A stretch of 64,000 nt of DNA, taken from positions 86,913-150,912 of the forward strand of contig NZ_JBOFTR010000017.1 of NCBI RefSeq assembly GCF_051652165.1, given 5' to 3'. The notes below the pieces were generated by a model. That model worked only from the letters and a program-made list of their open reading frames with translations. It was not told the origin of the DNA and made no database searches. The DNA is from Plesiomonas sp051652165 (GTDB lineage: Bacteria; Pseudomonadota; Gammaproteobacteria; Enterobacterales; CAMTGL01). Every line of letters begins with the position of its first letter. Position 1 is the stretch's first letter. The translations under genes were made by a program, and so were the position numbers. Positions 46,996 through 55,879 of this stretch are shown in pieces.

Positions 46996-47181
46996 TTACA
47001 CTGCCGGTGACATTGTACTTTCGCTAACAGAGGTGGCTTTATTCTTTGTATCTGTCGTCGGCTTTTTCACAGGCTGGCTTGGCTGCTCAGGTGCAGGCAT
47101 ATACAACGGCCCTTTCGTACCACAACCGGCTAAGGTAAATAGAGCACATAATGCGAGTGCACGACAAAGAGAGTTTTTCAT
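46996..47181 (-). CDS. lptM: LPS-assembly lipoprotein LptM (YifL)
   Basis: A 61-residue lipoprotein with signal peptide and lipobox LAGC (Cys at residue 20), followed by the conserved GTKGPLYMP segment and a Pro/Lys/Thr-rich tail. LptM binds the LptD/LptE translocon and helps its oxidative maturation. Its place between cyaY and lysA/dapF matches E. coli yifL. It probably starts the lysA operon. Confidence 0.92.
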   Translation of the reverse strand: MKNSLCRALALCALFTLAGCGTKGPLYMPAPEQPSQPVKKPTTDTKNKATSVSESTMSPAV

Positions 47182-47273
47182 GAGTTCGCCTGTTGTTAAC
47201 GGTTATTAAGTTATTTACGCTTGTAAGATCTCTATAATCGCAGCTCGATCATGAAAAGCAAGAGGACACCAAC

Positions 47274-47594
47274 ATGAATGACAGCCAATTCCACCAATAT
47301 GCCGATCTGGTGTGGCACACACTCGAAGAAAAACTTGATGATATAGATACTGATATTGATTATGAAAATCAAGGTGGTGTGATGACACTGACATTTGAAG
47401 ATGGCAGTAAAATCATTCTCAACCGCCAAGAGCCACTACACCAAATCTGGGTTGCGACCAAATTTGGCGGTTTTCATTTTGATTTTAGTGATGAAGAGTG
47501 GATTTGTAACCGTTCAGGTGCTGAGTTTTGGACGTTTTTATCTTTAGCATGCAGTACACAGTCAGGTGAAGAGGTTTCGCTGCAGTTTACCTAA
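47274..47594 (+). CDS. cyaY: Frataxin homologue CyaY
   Basis: Iron-binding regulator of Fe-S cluster assembly by IscS/IscU. 106 residues, the E. coli length. Acidic helix 1 (TLEEKLDDIDTDIDYE) provides the iron surface, and the strand motif ILNRQEPLHQIWVATKFGGFHF is the family signature. AAGAGGA precedes the ATG. It is divergent from lptM and convergent with cyaA, as in E. coli. Confidence 0.96.
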   Translation: MNDSQFHQYADLVWHTLEEKLDDIDTDIDYENQGGVMTLTFEDGSKIILNRQEPLHQIWVATKFGGFHFDFSDEEWICNRSGAEFWTFLSLACSTQSGEEVSLQFT

Positions 47595-47654
47595 TGAATG
47601 GCCACCGAAATCACACGGTATTTATCCGATCACCATAATGGCGATAACCACTTA

Positions 47655-47686
47655 CCCGCTGTATAAAAACAATCTCATACAGCGGG
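47655..47686. terminator. Inverted repeat between cyaY and cyaA
   Basis: A 10-bp perfect repeat CCCGCTGTAT / ATACAGCGGG with a 12-nt loop between two convergent genes. T-runs are lacking, so it may act as an end-protecting hairpin. Confidence 0.5.
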
Positions 47687-47717
47687 TTGCCACTGTGGCT
47701 ATGCACAACAGAGAACG

Positions 47718-50276
47718 TTATGCTTGCGGTTGATGCAAATTAAACAAAATTTCAGAAGGAAAGGTTAATGTTGTGTCAAATGTGGCACTTTCGCGCAGCT
47801 CACTGCTGCGATAGGGGTCAATTTGAGTTCGACCATCACGCTGAACAACCTGATAATACTGTGGTAAATTGAAGTTACTGATACTTGCTCCCACCGCTAA
47901 TTTATCGTGTGATGCAGCATAAAAACGATTCACATCCTGTACCAGTTCATCTTTATTGCCTTCGCAATTTTGATACACTTCAATGCGGTTTGCTTCGTCA
48001 AGAATATAGATATTAAACCCGCGTTCGCTGTCTTCAAAGAAGAACTGAATCAACCCCTCACTGGCATAGGCATCAACAATTGGCGGTAGATGAGGTTCGG
48101 CAGTGCCAATGACCAGTGGAAAACCGTGTAGTTTGGTATTTGAGATACACCCATAAAAATCCACACCATTTTCTAATTTTTGTACCGAAACCCCACGACG
48201 CTCAAAAAACAGCCCCCACATCTGGCCTGCAACACGTAAGGGTTTGAAACGTTTAGGTTCAGGGCATTCACCTAATAAACGCAAATCAATGCACTCAGAA
48301 ACAATCTTCGAAACACGGTTACGTAAAATGGCCCGCAGATGGCGGCTGTAGCAAAATACATCAACTGCTTCTGGCAATGCTGCATCTTGATGCATCTTAC
48401 CTAAAATCGTTTTAATCGCATCGAGCAAGCACTCTTCACCACGAAAATGCAGAGTACGCACCTCATTCCACGAGTTGCGATACAGCAGATCAATACTGCC
48501 GATAAGACTTTGCTGTTGTTGACCAAAGCTAAAAACATCAGTCTGGCTAAAATCAAATCGGACTTCGCTGTTGTTAAAATCGGCCGTCGGATCGACTTCT
48601 AAATTAATAATAATGCCTAAATGCCTGATTTCGCATGGGCTATACAGATCTTTTTGGCTTGGCATTGGCCGACGAATCGGAAAATAACTGCGAATATCTT
48701 CGACCAGTTGCCGCAATTTAGCCGAGTCACACGCACTGCCAGATCCCTGCACATGTAAACGGGTTTGCGGTGTCAGTAAACCGTTAAAATAGCTCCATGC
48801 CACTAGCTTGCTCAAATAGCGGTTGTACTCAAGATTTGGCCGGCCGGCTATTTCAAAAATCAGCGGAGCTTTGTTGTATAAATACCAGCCTTTCGGATTA
48901 GAACGCCCCTCTGGTACTTGAATAAAAGTGAGATCTCGCTCTGACAAGTCGGGTGAAATTTGCGGGTTAACCAGTGTCACTTTACCCGGCAACACTTCAA
49001 ATGCAGCATACAGTTTTCGCGTCAAAACTCCGATATCCTCTGGGCTGGCACTGACACTGATATTGTGTCGCCGCGCAAACCGGATCAAATTACGGTAGCT
49101 TTGCATCAAGGCTTCAAGCAGTTCATTGTGTGCTTCACGTACCTGCTCGATTTTCCAATGTGCCCGATCATCGAGTTTACGCAGTTTGGCTTCGCTCCAG
49201 CCCCAATCTGCCACCAGCGTTTGCAAAACTTCGCGCCGCCAGCACTGACTGGTGGCTGGCTGCGAGAGTTTTTCGCACACTTTGAGATAAAAACAGCGGC
49301 GTGCCAAATCAAGGCGTGTCTTATCACCTACCGATTGCAAGTAGCGAGTCACGCGGCCGAGCATCATGCAGTAGGCATCGAGGCCATCACTAATGATATT
49401 GCCCTCGTGCATGCACTGTTTCATCTCAAGCGCCAATAGCTGTGTTTCTGGATATTCGCAAGAGTACGCTTCTAGCAATAAGCTCTTCAGCACAGCTTTA
49501 TAGGGAGAGTCGATACTTTTATAGAGCTGCCATAAACTTGCACCATAGTACTCTGCGGCTGAGAGTTTACCGAGCCCTCCTAAATCGAGCCACTCGTTTG
49601 TGTTCAGTGCGCCTTGTGCGTACAGTAATCGCACGTACTCGTCGTACTGCTCCTCCATCTCAACAGGAACCATGCTCCACAAAATACGCTTACCCGCCAA
49701 GCGCACGGCGGTGCGGTAGAACTCATCAAGCAGCAGTAAGTGCTGCATCGAGCCGCAGTTTTCGGTGCTCAGGGTATCGTATTCGTTATGACGAAAACGG
49801 TTTTCATCAATCAGGAAAAAGCTGATATCAACGCCACGTGAACGCGCCCACTGCTCAAGCAGCATGCACTTATCGAGTAGACGCTGGCGCTCATCACGAT
49901 CAAGCCATGACTGGTGGCAAATCCAAATATCCAGATCAGAATCACTGCTTTGGCCAACCGACGAGGTGCTGCCCATTGAATAGAGTGCAGTGATCGGAAG
50001 TTCGCCGTCTTGCGGCTCTTGGAGGGGAACGCCCCATGCTCGCGAACAGTCATCAATAAACTGCTGCTGCATTTCATCAGGCGTAAACAAGCAGACACCA
50101 TAAGGGACGGTGTCATCAAGATAACCGGGCATCATAGGGTGATTGTAATTCAGCAACACTGGCAATAAGCTGTAAACCTGATGAAAAGCAGGCCCCATTG
50201 CTGCCAGCGCACGCTCAACGCGTAGCTGATTCATCGCATCCATTCGCCGTTTGAGTGTTTCAATATACAGGTACAA
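47718..50276 (-). CDS. cyaA: Class I adenylate cyclase
   Basis: Makes cAMP for CRP signalling; membrane-associated and controlled by the glucose PTS. 852 residues (E. coli 848). The catalytic N-domain includes GSTSSVGQSSDSDLDIWICH (about 102-121) with the metal Asp pair; the C-terminal half is the glucose-sensing regulatory part. The start codon is TTG, as in E. coli, and the first residues MYLYIETLK-R-DA are conserved. A CRP-type site lies about 120 bp upstream. Divergent from hemC. Confidence 0.97.
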   Translation of the reverse strand: MYLYIETLKRRMDAMNQLRVERALAAMGPAFHQVYSLLPVLLNYNHPMMPGYLDDTVPYGVCLFTPDEMQQQFIDDCSRAWGVPLQEPQDGELPITALYSMGSTSSVGQSSDSDLDIWICHQSWLDRDERQRLLDKCMLLEQWARSRGVDISFFLIDENRFRHNEYDTLSTENCGSMQHLLLLDEFYRTAVRLAGKRILWSMVPVEMEEQYDEYVRLLYAQGALNTNEWLDLGGLGKLSAAEYYGASLWQLYKSIDSPYKAVLKSLLLEAYSCEYPETQLLALEMKQCMHEGNIISDGLDAYCMMLGRVTRYLQSVGDKTRLDLARRCFYLKVCEKLSQPATSQCWRREVLQTLVADWGWSEAKLRKLDDRAHWKIEQVREAHNELLEALMQSYRNLIRFARRHNISVSASPEDIGVLTRKLYAAFEVLPGKVTLVNPQISPDLSERDLTFIQVPEGRSNPKGWYLYNKAPLIFEIAGRPNLEYNRYLSKLVAWSYFNGLLTPQTRLHVQGSGSACDSAKLRQLVEDIRSYFPIRRPMPSQKDLYSPCEIRHLGIIINLEVDPTADFNNSEVRFDFSQTDVFSFGQQQQSLIGSIDLLYRNSWNEVRTLHFRGEECLLDAIKTILGKMHQDAALPEAVDVFCYSRHLRAILRNRVSKIVSECIDLRLLGECPEPKRFKPLRVAGQMWGLFFERRGVSVQKLENGVDFYGCISNTKLHGFPLVIGTAEPHLPPIVDAYASEGLIQFFFEDSERGFNIYILDEANRIEVYQNCEGNKDELVQDVNRFYAASHDKLAVGASISNFNLPQYYQVVQRDGRTQIDPYRSSELRESATFDTTLTFPSEILFNLHQPQA

Positions 50277-50675
50277 TACGCGTCGCCTGACATTTATACC
50301 GGTATTCCGGTAACCAACCCACCGACACCATACACATCCGTGTCTTACCCTTGCCTTGCATTGTACTGTGATTTATTGCTGCTATATGATGTCGGAAACG
50401 TGATCAATTTAACACTTTCCCGCATCACCGTAAAGATAACAGGGTTTATCTCTACACGGTTTTACTGACTAACGCAGCAAAGTCTGCTGCTCTTGGTATC
50501 GTTGAAAAAATGATAGCTTTCACATTTTTTTTACACCCACAGCAAAAATATGCGACAAATCTCACAACTTGCACGGTTTTTCTCGTTGTAAAGCATAAAG
50601 AGTGCGATCCGATGCGCTGACACTTGATAGCTGCCAATGGTAGGATTAACCAATCTCAATCATACGGTTAATAGC
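50277..50675. other. cyaA/hemC divergent control region
   Basis: About 400 bases holding promoters for both genes. Besides the CRP site nothing else can be placed with confidence. A 61-codon minus-strand frame inside it is unsupported. Confidence 0.5.
50396..50417 (-). promoter_or_regulatory. CRP site of cyaA
   Basis: The minus strand reads TGTTA-AATTGA-TCACG, flanked by AAGTG... and ...TTT. From memory this is essentially the same sequence as the CRP site over E. coli cyaA P2, through which CRP-cAMP represses cyaA. Confidence 0.75.
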
Positions 50676-51704
50676 ATGTCTACTTCGCACCTTAATCTGT
50701 CGCGTATTCGTATTGCCACCCGCCAAAGCCCACTGGCGCTGTGGCAAGCCAATTATGTCAGTGCGCTGTTACGCCAGCATCACCCTGATTTAGACGTTGA
50801 ACTGGTGCCTATGGTAACAAAAGGCGATATTATTCTCGATACACCATTGGCAAAAGTGGGCGGTAAAGGTCTATTTGTCAAAGAGTTAGAGCTTGCACTG
50901 CTCGAAGATCGCGCCGATATTGCTGTACACTCAATGAAAGATGTTCCGGTCGATTTTCCTGCTGGACTGGGTTTACACTGTATTTGTGAGCGTGAAGACC
51001 CACGTGATGCATTTGTTTCACATCACTACGCTAATCTGGCGGCCCTGCCACACGGTGCGGTTGTCGGTACATCAAGCTTACGCCGACAGTGCCAACTGCG
51101 CGCAGCACGTCCTGATTTACAGATAAAAGACCTACGCGGGAATGTCGGTACCCGTTTGGCTAAATTAGACAACCACGAGTACGATGCCATTATCTTAGCG
51201 GCAGCGGGCTTAAAGCGTTTAGGATTAGAAACACGTATTCGCGATTACCTGAGTGTTGAGCAGTCTCTGCCGGCCGTAGGGCAAGGCGCAGTAGGTATTG
51301 AGTGTCGTCAACATGATACGCAGGTGCTCGCACTGCTTGCACCGCTGAATCATCCGGCAACAGCGTTGCGAGTAGCCGCCGAACGTGCCATGAACACTCG
51401 CTTAGAGGGCGGTTGCCAAGTGCCTATCGGCAGCTATGCACAGCTTGACGGCGATCAGCTATACCTGCGGGCGTTAGTTGGCGCGCCGGATGGCAGTCGC
51501 ATTATTCGTGGCGATATTCGTGGCAGTGTTGATGTGGCAGAACAATTAGGGATTACATTAGCCGAACAATTACTGGCTCAAGGTGCGGGTCATATTTTAG
51601 CCCAAGTTTATGGCTCATTTGGCACGGGTTCTACCGATTTACATGCCGTCAACTCAGCTGCTGCGATACCCAAAACAGCGCAGAACCAGCACGGTAATTC
51701 ATGA
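50676..51704 (+). CDS. hemC: Hydroxymethylbilane synthase
   Basis: Polymerises four porphobilinogens into hydroxymethylbilane in haem synthesis. Motifs: RIATRQSPLALWQA, KGDIILDTPLAKVGGKGLFVKE, DIAVHSMKDVP with the catalytic Asp, GTSSLRRQCQL, and the dipyrromethane-cofactor Cys in EGGCQVPIGSYA. The ATG at 50676 best fits the family; the frame is open to 50637. The C-terminus is about 15-20 residues longer than in E. coli. It overlaps hemD by four bases (ATGA), as in the hemCDXY operon. Confidence 0.96.
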   Translation: MSTSHLNLSRIRIATRQSPLALWQANYVSALLRQHHPDLDVELVPMVTKGDIILDTPLAKVGGKGLFVKELELALLEDRADIAVHSMKDVPVDFPAGLGLHCICEREDPRDAFVSHHYANLAALPHGAVVGTSSLRRQCQLRAARPDLQIKDLRGNVGTRLAKLDNHEYDAIILAAAGLKRLGLETRIRDYLSVEQSLPAVGQGAVGIECRQHDTQVLALLAPLNHPATALRVAAERAMNTRLEGGCQVPIGSYAQLDGDQLYLRALVGAPDGSRIIRGDIRGSVDVAEQLGITLAEQLLAQGAGHILAQVYGSFGTGSTDLHAVNSAAAIPKTAQNQHGNS

Positions 51705-52444
51705 CAATTTTGGTCACACGGCCAGGAGAGTCTGGTCTAGCATTAACTCAAGCCCTCTCAGCACGTGGCCGTGCGGCTATTTATGCGCCACTGCTTACTT
51801 TCAGTGCTGGGCGTGAGCTTAACGCCTTACCAGCAGCCTTTCACCGTTTGCAAGCCGATGATGTGATTATTGCTGTCTCTGGTAATGCCGTGCGTTATGC
51901 ACAACAAGCCTTACAGCAGATTGGTGCGTCATGGCCGCAGGTGCAATATGCTGCCATAGGCCGAAGTACTGCACATGCTCTGCAACAGGCCAGTGGTCAG
52001 CCCGTACTGTTTCCTGCACACGATGAAACCAGCGAAGGTTTATTGCAGATGATAACCGCACAAGCAATGGCTGGCCGACATGTATTGATTTTACGTGGTA
52101 ACGGTGGTCGACCTTTACTGGCTGACACCTTCACAACGTGGGGCTCTTTCGTTACCCTACATGAATGCTATCAACGGCAGCCTATTGACCTGTGCGGTGA
52201 GCAACTGACCGATATCTGGCAACGGGCAAATGTGAATATTTTACTGGTGACAAGTGGTGAGATATTACAACAACTGGTTGCCTTAATACCGAAAACTGAA
52301 CATGATTGGCTAACATCTTGTCGATTAGTCGTCGTCAGTAAACGTATTGCAGCAATGGCACAGGCACTTGGGTGGGCTGAAATTGTGGTTTCTCCCCATG
52401 CTGATAACCTGTCGCTCATTGCCGCAGTTGAACAATTTGAATAA
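51701..52444 (+). CDS. hemD: Uroporphyrinogen-III synthase
   Basis: Cyclises hydroxymethylbilane with inversion of ring D to uroporphyrinogen III. 247 residues (E. coli 246) of this weakly conserved family. Recognisable points are the N-terminal ILVTRPGESG, the middle VSGNAVRYA and GRSTAHAL, and LLVTSGEILQQL in the second domain. The position between hemC and hemX is decisive. Translationally coupled to hemC. Confidence 0.93.
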   Translation: MTILVTRPGESGLALTQALSARGRAAIYAPLLTFSAGRELNALPAAFHRLQADDVIIAVSGNAVRYAQQALQQIGASWPQVQYAAIGRSTAHALQQASGQPVLFPAHDETSEGLLQMITAQAMAGRHVLILRGNGGRPLLADTFTTWGSFVTLHECYQRQPIDLCGEQLTDIWQRANVNILLVTSGEILQQLVALIPKTEHDWLTSCRLVVVSKRIAAMAQALGWAEIVVSPHADNLSLIAAVEQFE

Positions 52445-52461
52445 CTTGGGATGAACCCTCA

Positions 52462-53697
52462 ATGACGGATCACAAGCCCCAGTCCTCCTCTGCTGCGGAT
52501 GAACAAGCGACTTCAACATCAATACCTGCTGTAGAGTCAGCCCCTATTGTTGATAATAGCAAAGGCGCTGATTTCGCCCCAGCCAACACCGAAGCGCCTA
52601 CTACTAAGAGTGGGCAGACCTTAGGGGCTATTGCCATTGCACTGGTGATCGCATTAGGTGGTGGATTGTACTACCACGGCCACCAGCAGAATGTGGCGCA
52701 ACAAGGTGAGCTGGCACATATGCAGCAGAAAGTAGATACCTTGACCAATGCGCTGACGGAGTCACTGGCAAATCAGAAAAAACTGGCCAGCCAAGTGAGT
52801 AGTGATGTCAACCAAACACTGGCCAGCGCCAAGCAGACACAAGCAAAACAAGAAGAGCAGATCCAGACTCTACAGCGTCAGCTCACAGAAGTGGCAGGCC
52901 GCCGTTCGAATGACTGGCTATTGGCAGAGGCTGATTATCTGGTCAAAAATGCGGGTCGCAAATTGTGGATGGAGCAAGATGTCACCTCTGCTGCGGCACT
53001 GCTCAAAAGTGCTGACTTAAGCGTTGCGCAGATGAACGACCCAAGCTTATTGCCCATTCGCCAGGCACTTGCTGACGATATCTCCACCCTTGCTGGCATC
53101 ACCAAAATTGATACTGACGGTTTAATCCTGAACATCACAAGCCTAGCAAATCAGGTTGATAATCTAAAACTGGCTGACACACAACTGCCTCCGGCTGAAA
53201 ACGCAACCGACGACTTGGGTGTTAGTCACTCTATTCGTGATTGGAAAGCGAATTTACTCAAAAGTTGGGATAGTTTTGTTGATGACTTTATCACCGTACG
53301 CCGTCGCGACGGAACTGTCGAACCACTGCTTGCTCCCAATCAAGACTACTATTTGCGTGAAAATATTCGTCAACGTCTACAAATGGCAGTAATGGCGATT
53401 CCACGTCATCAAAACGAGCTGTATAAACAGTCGTTAGAAAAAGTCGATACATGGGTACGCTCCTATTTTGATATGCAAGATAGCAACACGCAGGCGTTTT
53501 TAAATGAAGTTGACAGCTTAAGTACAGAGTCTATCTATGTCGATTTGCCACAGAGCTTAAAAAGCCAGTCATTGATCGATGATGCTCTGCAAACGCGTGT
53601 ACGTAATCTACTAGCACAGCCTTCCGCAGGCCAGAAGCTACCAACACCTGCTACCCGTGTCCCTGCTACGACACCGGCTGCACCGGTACTTAACTAA
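52462..53697 (+). CDS. hemX: HemX protein
   Basis: A 411-residue inner-membrane protein of the HemX family: a Thr/Ala/Pro-rich cytoplasmic N-terminus, a single membrane helix (about 51-70), then a coiled-coil-rich domain (AHMQQKVDTLTNALTESLANQ...) and the conserved WLLAEADYLVKNAGRKLWMEQDV segment. Once thought to be a methyltransferase, but no such motif is visible and the role is unproven. It lies 17 bases after hemD in the operon and ends in a Pro/Thr/Ala-rich tail. Confidence 0.93.
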   Translation: MTDHKPQSSSAADEQATSTSIPAVESAPIVDNSKGADFAPANTEAPTTKSGQTLGAIAIALVIALGGGLYYHGHQQNVAQQGELAHMQQKVDTLTNALTESLANQKKLASQVSSDVNQTLASAKQTQAKQEEQIQTLQRQLTEVAGRRSNDWLLAEADYLVKNAGRKLWMEQDVTSAAALLKSADLSVAQMNDPSLLPIRQALADDISTLAGITKIDTDGLILNITSLANQVDNLKLADTQLPPAENATDDLGVSHSIRDWKANLLKSWDSFVDDFITVRRRDGTVEPLLAPNQDYYLRENIRQRLQMAVMAIPRHQNELYKQSLEKVDTWVRSYFDMQDSNTQAFLNEVDSLSTESIYVDLPQSLKSQSLIDDALQTRVRNLLAQPSAGQKLPTPATRVPATTPAAPVLN

Positions 53698-53708
53698 CGG
53701 GGGCTGTT

Positions 53709-54887
53709 ATGACGCGAATATTTATACTGTTAGCCATCATTATCGGCGGCCTGATTATCGGGCCACAATTTGCCGGTCATCAGGGCTATGTGCTGATTGT
53801 TGCAGGCCCTTACACTGTCGAAATGAGCCTAACGAGCATGATCATTTTGGTGATCTTAACGCTCGCGGCCCTGTTTATTCTTGATACAGTATTGCGCCGA
53901 GTACTGCGCTTTGGCTCGTCCACACAGGGCTGGTTTGCACGCCGCAAACGCAATCGTGCGCGCAAACAGACCATTGCTGGCCTACTTAAACTGACTGAAG
54001 GTGATTACCAACAAGCCGAACGTCTCATGGCAAAAAGTGCCGAGCATGCTGATCAACCCGTTGTCAATTTGCTGATGGCTGCTGAAGCTGCGCAGCAGCG
54101 CGGTGATAATCTCAACTGCAACCAATACCTGCATCGGGCCGCTGAACTTGCTGGCCATGATACCTTACCGGTTGATATTACCCGTGTGCGCTTGCAACTT
54201 GCACAAAATGAGATCCACGCTGCCCGCCACGGCGTTGATAATTTGCTCGCTGTAGCGCCGCGTCACCCACAAGTTTTGCGTTTAGCGCAACAAACTTACT
54301 CGCAGGCGGGTGCATATGCAGCCTTGCTTGATCTGCTGCCACAGCTCACTAAATCCAACTTATTTAGTGAAGATGAGCTGACGCAAATTACCCTTGAGGC
54401 TGAGAATGGCTTAATGAGTAAAGCGATGCACGAAAATGGCAGTGAAGGGTTAATGGGGTGGTTGCGTAATCAGCCGCGTAAGCGTCGTAGCAATCCCGAT
54501 ACACTGGCACTGCTGGCGGGTCATTTGATTGAGTGTGATGACCACTACCACGCGCAAGCCGTTATCCTCGATGGGTTACATAAGCAAGCGCACCCGCCAC
54601 TGCTGAAAATTATCAGTAAACTGCACCCCAGTGATCCAGCGGCTGTTGAAAAAGTACTACAACATTTGCTGAAAAAACAGCCTGATGATGCCCTGATTAA
54701 CCGCACTCTTGGCCATATTCAGGTTGCACAAGGTGAGTATCAGCAAGCAGAGGCTTCGCTGAAAAAAGCCTTGGCAACAGAACCAGTTGCCAGTGACTAT
54801 GCCCTACTTGCTAACGTGATGGATAAACTGGGTATGACACAAGATGCTGGTGAGATGCGGCGCAAAGGCCTTGCCACTTTAGAGTAA
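53709..54887 (+). CDS. hemY: HemY protein (TPR-containing)
   Basis: A 392-residue inner-membrane protein with two N-terminal helices (about 3-22 and 40-62), a basic loop (RRKRNRARKQ), then TPR-like helical repeats, e.g. LLKLTEGDYQQAERLMAKSA and GHIQVAQGEYQQAEASLKKA. It is thought to help coordinate late haem biosynthesis; it is not the protoporphyrinogen oxidase of the same name. Last gene of hemCDXY, followed by a strong terminator. Confidence 0.94.
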   Translation: MTRIFILLAIIIGGLIIGPQFAGHQGYVLIVAGPYTVEMSLTSMIILVILTLAALFILDTVLRRVLRFGSSTQGWFARRKRNRARKQTIAGLLKLTEGDYQQAERLMAKSAEHADQPVVNLLMAAEAAQQRGDNLNCNQYLHRAAELAGHDTLPVDITRVRLQLAQNEIHAARHGVDNLLAVAPRHPQVLRLAQQTYSQAGAYAALLDLLPQLTKSNLFSEDELTQITLEAENGLMSKAMHENGSEGLMGWLRNQPRKRRSNPDTLALLAGHLIECDDHYHAQAVILDGLHKQAHPPLLKIISKLHPSDPAAVEKVLQHLLKKQPDDALINRTLGHIQVAQGEYQQAEASLKKALATEPVASDYALLANVMDKLGMTQDAGEMRRKGLATLE

Positions 54888-54916
54888 ATCGGTCTGATTA
54901 CTCACTGCTTACCGAT

Positions 54917-54947
54917 AAAAACGCCTTCACGATGAAGGCGTTTTTTT
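54917..54947 (+). terminator. Terminator of hemCDXY
   Basis: A 13-bp stem AAAAACGCCTTCA / TGAAGGCGTTTTT followed by further T; the A-run may help it work for fre as well. Confidence 0.92.
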
Positions 54948-55027
54948 ATATTACACGTTGTAAAATATCATGTCATGATAACCCACTGCTCACCAATAAC
55001 ATTAACAACCGTTTTAATTGCCACACA

Positions 55028-55744
55028 TTAGATAAACGCAAAAGCATCACCAAACAGACGCGCCGGATCAGCACCACGCTGCTCACAAAACAGATCGCGC
55101 GCAACTTTTGCCATTTCAAAACGGCCAGCTATGTAGATATCGTATGCCGCCAGTGATGAGAAGTCCTGCATCACCGCTGCCAGCACCGTACCACAGCGCC
55201 CTTCCCAGCCTGCCTGCGGCTGCTCAATCACTGGGATCACCTGCACGTTCGGGTGCTGTTCTGCCAGCTGATCCAGCTCATCGAGATCGTACAAATGCTG
55301 TAACTCACGCCCGCCCCAGTACAGATGCACCTGACGTTGCGGCTGCTGACGCAGCACGTCGAGCAAAATTGAACGGACATACGAAAACCCCGTTCCACCC
55401 GCAATCAAAATCACCGGACGTTCACTGTCAGGCTGATACGCGGCCTCACCAAACGGCATCTCGATCATCAACGGCTCACCGGCTTTGATCTTATCCATCA
55501 CCGCCATCGCATAAGGGTTGTGCTCAGATGCGCCAATATGCAGTTCAAGCTCATCGGTATTATCCGGTGTCGAGGCGATCGAAAATGGGCGCTTATCACG
55601 CTCACCCATCACCACCATCAAATACTGACCGGCCAGAAAAGAGACTGGATTCTCCGGCACAATACGCACGCGATAGACTGTCTCAGTCATCGGTTCAACC
55701 AAAGTGACTTTGCACGAAGTCACGTTACTGCCCAACGTTGTCAT
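55028..55744 (-). CDS. fre: NAD(P)H-flavin reductase Fre
   Basis: Reduces free flavins with NAD(P)H; supplies electrons for ferric reduction and activation of ribonucleotide reductase. 238 residues (E. coli 233). The flavin site RPFSIASTP (about 52-60) and the NAD-binding GGTGFSYVRSILLDVL (about 115-130) are clear. No ferredoxin domain is present. It lies next to ubiD, as in E. coli, 135 bases downstream of it in the same direction, or it may be separately transcribed. Confidence 0.95.
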   Translation of the reverse strand: MTTLGSNVTSCKVTLVEPMTETVYRVRIVPENPVSFLAGQYLMVVMGERDKRPFSIASTPDNTDELELHIGASEHNPYAMAVMDKIKAGEPLMIEMPFGEAAYQPDSERPVILIAGGTGFSYVRSILLDVLRQQPQRQVHLYWGGRELQHLYDLDELDQLAEQHPNVQVIPVIEQPQAGWEGRCGTVLAAVMQDFSSLAAYDIYIAGRFEMAKVARDLFCEQRGADPARLFGDAFAFI

Positions 55745-55879
55745 AACTCTCCCTCAGCCACTCTGGTAGCCTGATTTTATTCTGTTTATCGATATTCTAT
55801 GTCTTGATAGCGATGACGACTACGGTAAACCGTGCTTCTATTTGCAGCAAGCCACCATAGGCTACAAGTGATCTGTCGA

